Origin: Anaerolineales bacterium
Lineage (GTDB): Bacteria; Chloroflexota; Anaerolineae; Anaerolineales; Villigracilaceae
DNA length: 50,085 nucleotides
Direction of reading: 5' to 3'
Assembly: GCA_017985935.1 (NCBI GenBank)
Contig: JAGNWT010000011.1
Coordinates: 1 to 50,085 of the forward strand
Both the position numbers and the translations under genes were made by a program. Positions 16,643-26,062 of the stretch are shown piece by piece (position 1 is the first letter of the stretch; each line of letters opens with the position of its first letter). The notes under the pieces were generated by a model. The model had not been told where the DNA came from and did not search any database. It was given only the letters and a program-made list of their open reading frames with translations.

Positions 16643-18514
16643 TTATTTCGCCCACACGCCCAGCATGGACAAGGCGTACAGACGCTTGCCGTGATCGACA
16701 CGGGCTGATTTGTGTTCATCGATGAGTTTCGCCAACACACCTGCATCGAACCACTGATGCAATGAACTACCCTGCCCCAATAGCATCTGCTTCGACCAAT
16801 CATACAGCGGTCCACGGAACCAGGCACTGACGGGGATTCCAAATCCTTGTTTGCCGCGTCCTTTAATAGCATCGGGCAACTCTTTGGCAAATGCCTTCTT
16901 AAGCAGATATTTCCCGCTTCTTCCTTTGACCTTGAGATGGTCGGGCAAACGGGCAGACCACTCCACGATTTCATGATCGAGGAAAGGCGAGCGTCCTTCG
17001 AGGGAGGCTGCCATCGTCATGCGGTCTGCTTTGACGAGGAGATCACCAGGGAGGTAGGTATGCAGATCGGTGTAGAGAGTCTTGTCGAGGTAGGAGCCTT
17101 GAGCGGAGTCAAATTGCTTTGCCAGTAAATTTTGGGCGTTGGCAGAATCAAATCGGAATTCAGGTTTCCACAAGGCTGAACGTTGACGCGGTGAGAAGTA
17201 CGATCCCCAGCGCAAGATGCTGGCGCGGCGGTCAATTTCGGGAATTTGTTCGAGGCGTTTGATTCCGTTGATGAGACTCTGCCCCACGGGGCGGTCGGAA
17301 TTGTCGGGGAGAAAATTTGCAATGGACGGGATCAGGCTGCGGGTTAAGAAACGAGGCGCGCGGGCGTAGGCGTTGGCGAATCCATCCAGCCAGTAGCGTT
17401 GATAGCCCGCGAAGTCCTCATCGCCGCCATCCCCATTTAACGCAACAGTCACATGCTCGCGAGTCATCACGGAGAGGTGATAGAGCGGAATGGCAGAGGC
17501 ATCTGCAAACGGCTCGCCGAAGTGATAGGCGAGCTTTTCAAGCGTGGCGGGAATGTCGCCGTAGGTCAGCGTGAATTCGTGATGGTCGGTGGAATATTTT
17601 TGTGCGACGGCGCGGGCGTAGGGAAGCTCGGTGAAATTCTGTTCCTCGAAACCAGCCGAATACGTTTTGACAGGTCCGCTGGCGAACTCGGACATGAGCG
17701 CGACGATGATGCTCGAGTCGATTCCGCCGCTGAGATGCGCCCCAAGCGGACGTTCACTGAGCAGGCGCATCTTGACCGCGTCACGCAGGCGGGCGCGCAG
17801 TTCTTCGATGAGTTCATCTTCACTGGCAGTGTGTTTGGGTAGATAGTTATAGTCCCAATATTTTTGAATGCGTGCCGCGCCGTTTTCCCAAACGAGGGTA
17901 TGCGCGGGTGGAAGTTTGTAAATGCCCTGATACGCCGTGTGTGGATCGGGAATGTATTGCAAGCTGAGGTACAGGTCAATGGCTTCGAGGTTAATTTCGG
18001 GCTTGTGCGGCAGAGCGGCGAGAATGGCGCTGAGTTCGGAGCCGAAATAAATGGTGCCGTTTTGAATGGTGTAATACATCGGTTTCTTGCCGAGGCGGTC
18101 ACGACCGAGTAAAAGTTTTTTACGCTTGTCATCCCACAACGCAAACGCGAACATACCGCGCAGACGTTTGATGCAGTCATCGCCTTCGTCTTCGTAAAAA
18201 TGAACGATGCATTCAGTGTCGGATTTGGTCGCGAGGCGATGTCCGCGCCGTTCGAGTTCGGCGTGCATTTCGGGGTAGTTGTAGCACTCGCCGTTGAAAA
18301 CGATCCACACGGATTCATCTTCGTTAGCAATCGGCTGGTCGCCGCCGCTCACGTCGATGATGGCGAGTCGGCGCATGGCAAGCCCCACACCCGCGTCGGT
18401 GTGAAAGCCGTCGCTGTCGGGTCCGCGATGCGCGATGGCAGAGTTCATTTTTTCGAGCAGGGAGCGCTCAGGTTTTTGGTTGGTTGAGTGGGAAAGTCCG
18501 CAGATGCCGCACAT
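16643..18514 (-). CDS. asnB: Asparagine synthase-type amidotransferase (glutamine-hydrolysing)
   Basis: 623 residues. The start is ATG 18514, because the protein must begin MCGICG: Cys2 becomes the N-terminal nucleophile of the glutaminase domain after Met removal. Upstream codons translate the repeat at 18515-18560 and are not coding. The glutaminase domain (1 to about 200) has RGPDSDG and FNGECYNY; the synthetase domain has the PP-loop SGGIDSS at 262-268. The family forms asparagine from aspartate using ATP and glutamine, and members in polysaccharide loci can amidate sugar acids; here the substrate may be a uronic acid residue (inference), since UDP-uronate enzymes are encoded at 32-34 kb. 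Confidence 0.9.
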   Translation of the reverse strand: MCGICGLSHSTNQKPERSLLEKMNSAIAHRGPDSDGFHTDAGVGLAMRRLAIIDVSGGDQPIANEDESVWIVFNGECYNYPEMHAELERRGHRLATKSDTECIVHFYEDEGDDCIKRLRGMFAFALWDDKRKKLLLGRDRLGKKPMYYTIQNGTIYFGSELSAILAALPHKPEINLEAIDLYLSLQYIPDPHTAYQGIYKLPPAHTLVWENGAARIQKYWDYNYLPKHTASEDELIEELRARLRDAVKMRLLSERPLGAHLSGGIDSSIIVALMSEFASGPVKTYSAGFEEQNFTELPYARAVAQKYSTDHHEFTLTYGDIPATLEKLAYHFGEPFADASAIPLYHLSVMTREHVTVALNGDGGDEDFAGYQRYWLDGFANAYARAPRFLTRSLIPSIANFLPDNSDRPVGQSLINGIKRLEQIPEIDRRASILRWGSYFSPRQRSALWKPEFRFDSANAQNLLAKQFDSAQGSYLDKTLYTDLHTYLPGDLLVKADRMTMAASLEGRSPFLDHEIVEWSARLPDHLKVKGRSGKYLLKKAFAKELPDAIKGRGKQGFGIPVSAWFRGPLYDWSKQMLLGQGSSLHQWFDAGVLAKLIDEHKSARVDHGKRLYALSMLGVWAK

Positions 18515-18560
18515 GGTTAAGGTTCCAGGTTTAAGGTTGAAGGTTACAAGTTGAAGGTTG
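18515..18560. repeat. GGTTGAAGG-type intergenic repeat before asnB
   Basis: Degenerate tandem units (GGTTAAGGTTCCAGG, TTTAAGGTTGAAGG, TTACAAGTTGAAGGTTGAAG). The 21-nt stretch at 18535-18555 is identical to 4490-4510 upstream of wzm. The array abuts the asnB start codon at 18514 with no space between, as the related arrays do at 1839, 3186 and 4481. Confidence 0.75.
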
Positions 18561-18564
18561 AAGT

Positions 18565-19698
18565 TTATAGGTTGGTGGATTTTTTCAGGGCGAGTTGATA
18601 CTGCTCCGCGACTTTTTGCCAAGTGTAATTTTGTTCGACGTGCAGGCGCGAGGCTGTGCCCATTTTTTCGCGCAAGGTGGAATCGGTCAATACGATTCGC
18701 AGAGCGTCACGCAATTCGGTCACGTTTTCCGTTGTGACCAGCAGCCCCGTTTTGCCGTCGAGAACAAGTTCTTCACTGCCTGCGATTCTCGTCGCCACCA
18801 CGGGCAATCCGCTGGACATGGCTTCGAGCACGGCGTTGGGCATACCTTCGTGCCGTGAGGGGAACAGGAACAGGTTCGAACGATGATACCACTGAGTCAA
18901 TTCGGCGCGAGATTGCCAACCGAGAAAGGTGACACGGTCGCTGAGTTCGAGTTCGTTTGTCAGCGATTTGAGCGCATCCAACTGCGGACCGTCGCCCGCG
19001 ATATTCCAATGCCAGTCGAGGTCTTTGAGTTGGGCGAGGGCGCGCAAGCCGAGGTCGAGTCCTTTTTGATGGACGATGCGCCCAACGGAAAACAATCGCG
19101 CGGGAGCCCAGTCACGCGATTCGTTCCTGTATTGATTCCCGTCCACGCCGTTGGGGATGATGGGAATCTCGATGGACGGGTCAAATGCGAGGGCGAGGTC
19201 ACGCAGTCCGTTGCTGTTGGCAATGACCGAGTCCGCTTGATGCCAGATGACACGCAAAAACGGTCCGACCATTTTATGAAAGGTCTTGAAATCATAAGGG
19301 CGGAAGCCAGGCACATCCCCACCGCGCAGGGAGACAATGTATGGAATGCCGAAAAGTTTTTTCAAAAGCCAGGCAACCGCGCCCGAGGGCACGCCGAAAA
19401 ATGCCAGAGTGGCGTTCGGCTTGAAGCGGCGCATCAAGCCAAGGCTATGAAAAGACGCGGATGTGATAAATGCAAGTTGTTCAATTGCGGTCGAGCGATC
19501 CTGCCTGCGGCGCATGGCGGGGATGCGGTGAATCGTCACGCCGTTGAGGATCTCCACGGGAGGAAAATCTCCGAAGCGGGCGGTCAGCACCGTGACCTCG
19601 TGCCCAAGTTCAACGAGACAGCAAGCCAGGTTGGCGCTGGCATTGCCCGCGCCGCCGCCAATGGGTGGATACTCGCTGTTGATGAGGAGGATTCGCAT
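18565..19698 (-). CDS. GT4 family glycosyltransferase
   Basis: 377 residues starting MRILLINSEYPPIGGGAGN, the standard N-terminal strand and glycine-rich loop of GT4 enzymes. SLRGGDVPG and SNGLRDLAL lie in the first half; FSVGRIVHQKGLDLGLRAL opens the second Rossmann domain, and EGMPNAVLEAMSSG (E-x7-E) is the donor-phosphate/ribose loop. The enzyme would transfer a hexose from a nucleotide donor onto the lipid-linked glycan at the cytoplasmic face. The gene is 7 bp after the flippase-like gene in the gmd operon. GGAGG at the end of that gene lies 10 nt before ATG 19698, rather far for a ribosome site. Confidence 0.88.
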   Translation of the reverse strand: MRILLINSEYPPIGGGAGNASANLACCLVELGHEVTVLTARFGDFPPVEILNGVTIHRIPAMRRRQDRSTAIEQLAFITSASFHSLGLMRRFKPNATLAFFGVPSGAVAWLLKKLFGIPYIVSLRGGDVPGFRPYDFKTFHKMVGPFLRVIWHQADSVIANSNGLRDLALAFDPSIEIPIIPNGVDGNQYRNESRDWAPARLFSVGRIVHQKGLDLGLRALAQLKDLDWHWNIAGDGPQLDALKSLTNELELSDRVTFLGWQSRAELTQWYHRSNLFLFPSRHEGMPNAVLEAMSSGLPVVATRIAGSEELVLDGKTGLLVTTENVTELRDALRIVLTDSTLREKMGTASRLHVEQNYTWQKVAEQYQLALKKSTNL

Positions 19699-19705
19699 CT
19701 TCGAT

Positions 19706-20629
19706 CTACCTCCGAACTTCTGGTAATTTTTCGTTCATCGCGGCAAGAATGGACGGGAGGAAGAACGCGCCCGGCAAACTGGTGAGAATAAAAATGGCAC
19801 GGACCAATACCGCTACGGTCGCGCTTTCTGAGGGGCTCAGCCCGCCCAGACGAGTGAGCAAAAAGGTCATGGATAATTCCTGCACGCCCAACCCGTTAAT
19901 GGAAATGGGAATGAGGGTCACAAAGTATGACAGGGTGTACATGCCGGCTACCAGCCAGAAGGACAGATGATGGTCAATGCCCTGCAATAATAGATAGACC
20001 ATCAAATAAATAAAAACCTGATTCCCAAATGTGGCAAGCAGCGAGCCAAGCATGGACGATGGTTTCTTCAACCAGATGGAAAGCGAATCAAAAGTACGGC
20101 GGACGAAGTCCACGCCTTTTTGGATCAGTGCAGAAAACGCAACAGATTGCGACAGACCATCGGTCAGTGAGAAGAAAGGTCCCAACCCAAATGGAAGCGC
20201 AAATGCCATTCCGGCCATTCCGATCAAACGATCTGCCACAAGCGATGCGACACAAATGGCGCGGTCATACCCCATCTGCATCGCGCCGGTCAACCGCACC
20301 ACATCGCCGCCGATGGTGGTCGGCATGAAATTTGAAGAGAAATTTCCAGTGAAGGTCAGCATGACCGAGCGCGAAAATGCCAGGTCCACGCCAGCTGCGC
20401 GAAGCAGCACATGCCAGCGCAAAACAGCGAACAGGCGCGAGGTCAACAACGCGACCAACGCCAGCAGAAAATATCCGAATGAAACGCGCCTCAAGGCGGA
20501 AAAAGTTTCTCCATCCCCTTTTTCTTGAAGCAGAATGACCAAAAGGGTCAGAGCCAGAATGCTGCCGAAAGCTCGGGCAAGAGTCTGGCGATTCCTGCCG
20601 AACCAATCAGTCACGTGGGTCCTGCTCAA
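19706..20629 (-). CDS. Flippase-like membrane protein (UPF0104/AglD-type)
   Basis: 307 residues, about eight membrane helices. Diagnostic segments are SSNFMPTTIGGDVVRL (about 95-110) and LVADRLIGMAGMAFALPFGL, and late in the protein ITLIPISINGLGVQELSM, the conserved glycine-rich element of the UPF0104/LPG-synthase transmembrane family. It overlaps the preceding GT2 gene by 23 nt (20607-20629), so the two products are made together; archaeal AglD and some bacterial proteins carry the same two domains in one chain. The likely role is handling the lipid-phosphate sugar made by the GT2 enzyme. Confidence 0.8.
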   Translation of the reverse strand: MSRTHVTDWFGRNRQTLARAFGSILALTLLVILLQEKGDGETFSALRRVSFGYFLLALVALLTSRLFAVLRWHVLLRAAGVDLAFSRSVMLTFTGNFSSNFMPTTIGGDVVRLTGAMQMGYDRAICVASLVADRLIGMAGMAFALPFGLGPFFSLTDGLSQSVAFSALIQKGVDFVRRTFDSLSIWLKKPSSMLGSLLATFGNQVFIYLMVYLLLQGIDHHLSFWLVAGMYTLSYFVTLIPISINGLGVQELSMTFLLTRLGGLSPSESATVAVLVRAIFILTSLPGAFFLPSILAAMNEKLPEVRR

Positions 20630-21569
20630 GGTTGATCATGGTGCGGACCGTGTAGGTGGGTTTACGCTGAGACTCATGGTAGGTGCGCACAAGCAATTCC
20701 GCGATCAACCCCATCAGAATGGACTGAAAACCGAGGATGAAGAACATGGCGCTCATTTGCAGCAAAGGAGAATTACCAATGGCAACGAGATAGATGATCC
20801 GGCGCACAAAAAGGTAAAGCATGATCAACGAACTGACGACCATCAGGAATCCGCCCGCGCCGCCGAAAAGATAAATGGGCTTGGAGGAGTATGAGACAAG
20901 GAACTTCACAGTGAACAGGTCAAGGATGACCTTCGCGGTCCGCTCCAGCCCGTACTTGGTCTTTCCAAATTTGCGGGGGTGGTGGTTGACGGGCATCTCC
21001 GTGATCTTCGCGCCGACGGAATTCGCAAAGACCGGAATGAAGCGATGCATCTCACCGTATAACCGGAAACCTTCCAGCACATCCCGGCGGTAAGCCTTGA
21101 GGGTGCAGCCATAATCATGAAGGTGCACGCCTGTCACCTGCGAGATCAATCGGTTGGCAAGCATGGAAGGCAGATTGCGGGTGAGCGCATTGTCCTTGCG
21201 GAACTTGCGCCAGCCGCTGACAAGGTCATATCCCTCATCCAGTTTGGCGAGCATCATGGGAATATCAGCGGGGTCATTTTGCAGGTCAGCATCCAGAAGA
21301 ACGATGATCTCACCCTGGGCGTAATCCAGCCCGGCGGCTATGGCTGCGGTCTGACCGAAATTACGTCGAAAAGAGATGACACGGATATGCTCCGCATCCT
21401 TTTGAGCGAATTCCTGAAGGACCTTCAGGCTTTCATCGCGGCTGCCGTCATCCACAAGGATCACCTCCCAGGAATGCGGCAGTGGATTCATGACCTTATA
21501 GATCGCATCAAATAGCAAGGGCAGGTTCTCCTGCTCGTTATAGACCGGGACAATGAGTGATAGGTTCAT
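20607..21569 (-). CDS. Polyprenyl-phosphate glycosyltransferase, GT2 (GtrB/ArnC-like)
   Basis: 320 residues. The catalytic domain begins LSLIVPVYNEQENLP, with VDDGSRDES at 39-47, ADLQNDP with the metal-binding DAD at 93-95, and a C-terminal half carrying two hydrophobic helices (YLFGGAGGFLMVVSSLIML and MSAMFFILGFQSILMGLIA). This is the DPMS/GtrB/ArnC architecture: it moves a sugar from a nucleotide donor to undecaprenyl phosphate at the membrane. The gene is coupled to both neighbours: 4-nt overlap with the GT39-like gene upstream and 23-nt overlap with the flippase-like gene downstream. The product could feed the GT-C proteins of this locus with lipid-phosphate sugars. Confidence 0.88.
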   Translation of the reverse strand: MNLSLIVPVYNEQENLPLLFDAIYKVMNPLPHSWEVILVDDGSRDESLKVLQEFAQKDAEHIRVISFRRNFGQTAAIAAGLDYAQGEIIVLLDADLQNDPADIPMMLAKLDEGYDLVSGWRKFRKDNALTRNLPSMLANRLISQVTGVHLHDYGCTLKAYRRDVLEGFRLYGEMHRFIPVFANSVGAKITEMPVNHHPRKFGKTKYGLERTAKVILDLFTVKFLVSYSSKPIYLFGGAGGFLMVVSSLIMLYLFVRRIIYLVAIGNSPLLQMSAMFFILGFQSILMGLIAELLVRTYHESQRKPTYTVRTMINLEQDPRD

Positions 21570-23446
21570 GGTAATCTGTGAAATATCCTTAATCCGGACC
21601 CTGCCTCGCAGGAGGGTTCCGCCAATGGCTTTTCGTATTCTTCAAATTCCTGCGGAGAGAAAAAATCCTTCCACGAGGCGTAACGCCGGGACTCAATGAT
21701 AAAGACATCGGCGTTGTCGATCCATTGTTCCTTAAGCTCGGCATTCCAATGGTTCAGGCGGAAGATCGTATCTGTATCACCGCCATGCCAGTAAGTATAC
21801 CCATTATTGATTTGCGGCGGAAAAATTCTCACATCTGGAACATAAACCATCGGGGTGAAGGATAATCCCCCATCCCAATAGACCAGACTGTCGGCCGGGA
21901 TGACCGAATCAAGATGAGCACCCAATTGTTCATTGGAAGCGATCACATCCATTTCACAGTCCGGGCGGCTGCCGCCGGCATTAAGCACCGGGAAGAGGAT
22001 CACGCCCAGGATGAGATAGGAATTGACCAGGACCATTCCAAACCCCGGCTGCGACCCAGTCTTCCTTGAACGGCGAAGAACGATCAACGCGATCAACAAC
22101 GAAACGAATCCCGCTATAAGCCCAAACGATGCACTGATGGATCTTTTCACCATGGACATGCTCAGACCGAATTTGCCGGTGATCACATCGACCAACGCGG
22201 CCGTCCCTGGCAAAAAGCCGCCGTCACGCATCCGCGGCACCTGGAAGTTAAGAATGTTCTGCCCGATATTCTCAAACAGGGAATACCCCATCCCCGTGGA
22301 GAGGATCAACACGATCGCAGCCAAGAGGATATTCATCACCGCGGAGAAACGCGGCGCGTTCCACATGGATGAAAAGACGATCACAAAAAACAGAATCCCA
22401 AGGGGATCAAAAAATGTCAGATAGGGAGTAAAACAATATACGCAGCTATAGCTTTCGTACTGACTGGCCACCGCCGCCCAGGCGTGCATGGCAAATAAGA
22501 TAAAGTACGAGCACGCCAGAAAAATGGACGCCCGCATCGCCGAAGCCGATCTCCACTCAGCCCGCTTGGGCCAAAGTAAAACGGCAAAAATGCTCCCAAC
22601 CACAGGGATGAAGTGATATCGCACGCCCTGAAAAAAAGCGGATAAGCGGTTCCAAAAATCCAGGGAAGGATTCCAGTTCGGAACTGATTCCTTGGGCATG
22701 CGGAACATATTCAAAAAAGGAGTGAGGTCTTCGGGAAGCCAGGGAGCCCAGATGATCAGAATATTCGGCCAGTAATACAGATGCACCGCCAGGAACAAAG
22801 CAGCACTGGCCGCCAAAGACCAAAGTCCCTTTGCCCGCCCATGCTGCCAGAAAACATATAAAACCAAAAGCGGAAGTACCAATACCATGTTCTGCCGAGT
22901 CAACACAGAGAGGGTCGCGATCAACGAACCAAGGATCACCTGCCACAGCGACCGCTCCTCCGCGATGACCAGAACGCAGACCCAAGCAAGCAAGCAGGAG
23001 ATGATCACCTCTGATGCGGTGATCGCCTGGATCTTGATGATCATCGGGCTGAGCGCGTAAATCCAAATCACCCCCGCTGCGGCCCACTTCCCTGCCCAGC
23101 GTCGGGCAGATATCCAGATTCCCAGCAGGGTGAGCAGCCCCAGAGCGATCGCAAAGTAGCGCCCTGTTCGCAGCCCTGCACCAAAGAGGGTTTGCGCAAA
23201 ACCGGGGATCAAAAAAGCAAATGGGGCTTTATTCGTGAGCGGACCGTACGGCTCAAACGGTTCATACACTCCGCGCAAATACAGAATCCCCTTCAGCAGA
23301 TAGGAGCCTTCATCCAAGCCTGGAATTGTTGAATGGGCGTAATTTACAGCCTGTAACAAATAGGCCAGTACCCCCAAAACAGACAGCACGGACGGAGTCC
23401 ATGCTGCCCACTTCCCGTTTACAAGAAGTCCGATTTTATTCTTCAT
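21566..23446 (-). CDS. GT39/ArnT-like glycosyltransferase, GT-C membrane protein
   Basis: 626 residues from ATG 23446 (MKNKIGLLVNGKW). The first extracytoplasmic loop has PGLDEGSYLLKG, with the acidic DE pair expected for GT39/GT83 enzymes, and then GPLTNKAPFAFLIPG, resembling the KPPL-type segment of that family. About eleven membrane helices follow, ending with a soluble extracytoplasmic domain (DADSLVYWDGG-like region and NADVFIIESRRYASW). It is expected to use a polyprenyl-phosphate sugar as donor, for example one made by the GT2 enzyme encoded right after it with a 4-nt overlap. A longer frame to 23494 would overlap gmd and is rejected. Confidence 0.75.
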   Translation of the reverse strand: MKNKIGLLVNGKWAAWTPSVLSVLGVLAYLLQAVNYAHSTIPGLDEGSYLLKGILYLRGVYEPFEPYGPLTNKAPFAFLIPGFAQTLFGAGLRTGRYFAIALGLLTLLGIWISARRWAGKWAAAGVIWIYALSPMIIKIQAITASEVIISCLLAWVCVLVIAEERSLWQVILGSLIATLSVLTRQNMVLVLPLLVLYVFWQHGRAKGLWSLAASAALFLAVHLYYWPNILIIWAPWLPEDLTPFLNMFRMPKESVPNWNPSLDFWNRLSAFFQGVRYHFIPVVGSIFAVLLWPKRAEWRSASAMRASIFLACSYFILFAMHAWAAVASQYESYSCVYCFTPYLTFFDPLGILFFVIVFSSMWNAPRFSAVMNILLAAIVLILSTGMGYSLFENIGQNILNFQVPRMRDGGFLPGTAALVDVITGKFGLSMSMVKRSISASFGLIAGFVSLLIALIVLRRSRKTGSQPGFGMVLVNSYLILGVILFPVLNAGGSRPDCEMDVIASNEQLGAHLDSVIPADSLVYWDGGLSFTPMVYVPDVRIFPPQINNGYTYWHGGDTDTIFRLNHWNAELKEQWIDNADVFIIESRRYASWKDFFSPQEFEEYEKPLAEPSCEAGSGLRIFHRLP

Positions 23447-23462
23447 GTGTTCAGGGAAAAAA

Positions 23463-24425
<963 letters not shown>

Positions 24426-24441
24426 TTAATTACTCCTTATT

Positions 24442-24464
24442 CAAAATTCAGTCGCTGAATTATA
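24442..24464 (-). promoter_or_regulatory. Palindromic operator overlapping -10 box, copy B
   Basis: Palindrome AATTCAG-TCG-CTGAATT at 24445-24461 overlaps a minus-strand TATAAT (24464 down to 24459). 22 of 23 positions match copy A at 7024-7046; the single difference is in the 3-nt centre. It lies 17 bp before the gmd start codon and covers the stop codon of the upstream membrane protein gene. Confidence 0.7.
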
Positions 24465-26034
24465 CACCATGTCGATTACGGTGCGCCCGGTCCCTCAGCC
24501 AGCCCGCGGCAAAAATCACGGCCCATAAAGCGAAGATCAAAACCACCATGTGCTCAAATTGCATTTGAAAACCGAGCTTCAAATATCGGTTCACATACCA
24601 TTGACCAAACACCAAAAGGAACACACATTCCATCAAAACAACACGCCCAAACCACAGGCTGCGGGTTTCACGCCACCAGACCCAGACATATCCAGCAAGG
24701 ACCGCCTGCCACAAAAACAAGATCGCCCGATAGCGGGGATTATCCCATTGATCGCCGCCCCCACGCAACGCAGTGAAAAAGATCCAGCCCCACACCACCA
24801 GAGTTAACCACGCCCAAAGTTTTCGATCGTTCGTGGACCGTGAGCCGGCAGCCGCCCAAAATGACAGGATCAGCACTGGCAGGAAGGCGTACCATCCCAC
24901 CGCGCGCAAGAGTCCGATCACACGCCAGATCGCAGTCGTCGGCTCAACAAGGATCGCGGGAAGCACAGGCTGAAAAACTCCATACACCATCACAAAAGGC
25001 AAATGAAGCCATTCAGGCATTTGATCGAACAATTTTTGCACCCACCCCGATCCCCTTTCCAACTGATATACATCCCAAACGACCGCCTCGCGCAGGAAAC
25101 TATTGATCACCCCGATCGGCGTTGCCCCGCTCAAATTCCCCTGGCGATTCAAGGCGGATGAAAGCAGGAACAACCCGGCTATAAAAACAGCCGCGAGGAT
25201 CACGCCCACCCACCACGGAAGCCGGACGCGCTCACTGGATAAATAGACCCAAACCGCAAGAATGACGAGTGTCACCAATGCCACCACCGGCGAGACCAGC
25301 AACATCCCTGCAATGCCGAGTCCAAACCATACCCAAGAATTTTTGGCGCGGTTGATCTGCCAATCTGAAAATCCCCAAAGAACAAAAGCGCTGAAACACC
25401 ACAAATACGGCTCACGCAAAGCCGAACCACCGATCAGAACACTTTCAGGGTAGAGGGCATAGAACCAGCCCGAAGCAATGGCGATCTTTTGCCCCCACTG
25501 CATACTCGCAGCCTTGAATAAAAAAGGCAATCCCAAAGCGGCCATGAAGCCCGAGAGCAAAACCAACATCAACGGTCGGTGCGCATCGGGCGACAGATAA
25601 CGGTAAATAAAGGCACTAAAGGATAGCAGTCCGCCATACTGATCGTAGGCATAGTCCCGGCTAAAGGCATCCAAGACCGAATGTTCTGAAGAAGCCAGAT
25701 CCCAAGCCTGCGCGTCGCGGCGATGCGCATCTGTGTAGACAAAGCCAGCTTGATCATCCACATCGCTATAGCCATTGATGGGCAGGATCAAGTAAGTAGC
25801 CACCCCGCCTCCAAAACGCAAGGCAAAGGCAAGTACCACCATCCATGAGAGGGTCCTGCCCCCGCCTGCCCACCGGGTGGAAGTTGCCAACAGTGAAAAG
25901 CAAATCAGGGACAGGAATGAAAAGCCCAGCCACCCGATAAACCTGCTGCCAGGTTGAATCGCCGATAAGCCGCCACCCAAAAGCAATGAAGCCGGAAGAA
26001 TCCAATAAAGGTCACGTTTGTTGAAACTCGACAT
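24460..26034 (-). CDS. Polytopic membrane protein, GT39-like
   Basis: 524 residues with about eleven hydrophobic helices. The first large extracytoplasmic loop holds NGYSDVDDQAGFVYTDAHRRD and then RDYAYDQYGGL, an Asp-rich arrangement like that of GT-C/GT39 transferases that use lipid-linked sugars. ALYPESVLIGGSALREP is also typical of such integral membrane proteins in surface glycan loci. There is no sizeable soluble C-terminal domain, unlike the other large membrane proteins here. It could be a glycosyltransferase or a Wzy-like polymerase. The gene ends inside the operator that drives gmd. Start ATG 26034 is preceded by GGTAAAAG at 6-nt spacing. Confidence 0.6.
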   Translation of the reverse strand: MSSFNKRDLYWILPASLLLGGGLSAIQPGSRFIGWLGFSFLSLICFSLLATSTRWAGGGRTLSWMVVLAFALRFGGGVATYLILPINGYSDVDDQAGFVYTDAHRRDAQAWDLASSEHSVLDAFSRDYAYDQYGGLLSFSAFIYRYLSPDAHRPLMLVLLSGFMAALGLPFLFKAASMQWGQKIAIASGWFYALYPESVLIGGSALREPYLWCFSAFVLWGFSDWQINRAKNSWVWFGLGIAGMLLVSPVVALVTLVILAVWVYLSSERVRLPWWVGVILAAVFIAGLFLLSSALNRQGNLSGATPIGVINSFLREAVVWDVYQLERGSGWVQKLFDQMPEWLHLPFVMVYGVFQPVLPAILVEPTTAIWRVIGLLRAVGWYAFLPVLILSFWAAAGSRSTNDRKLWAWLTLVVWGWIFFTALRGGGDQWDNPRYRAILFLWQAVLAGYVWVWWRETRSLWFGRVVLMECVFLLVFGQWYVNRYLKLGFQMQFEHMVVLIFALWAVIFAAGWLRDRAHRNRHGV

Positions 26035-26062
26035 ACCCCACTTTTACCATGAAAATAAAAAT

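Noticed and set aside
18515..18560. Possible CRISPR-like array from the repeated GGTTGAAGG units
   Set aside because: Units are short, degenerate and contiguous, with no regular unique spacers and no cas genes.
18515..18622. N-terminal extension of the asparagine synthase (36 residues)
   Set aside because: It translates the intergenic repeat, and the enzyme needs Cys directly after Met, so the start is 18514.
18871..18882. GGTTCGAA resembling a tRNA T-loop
   Set aside because: It lies inside the GT4 gene and no cloverleaf can be built around it.
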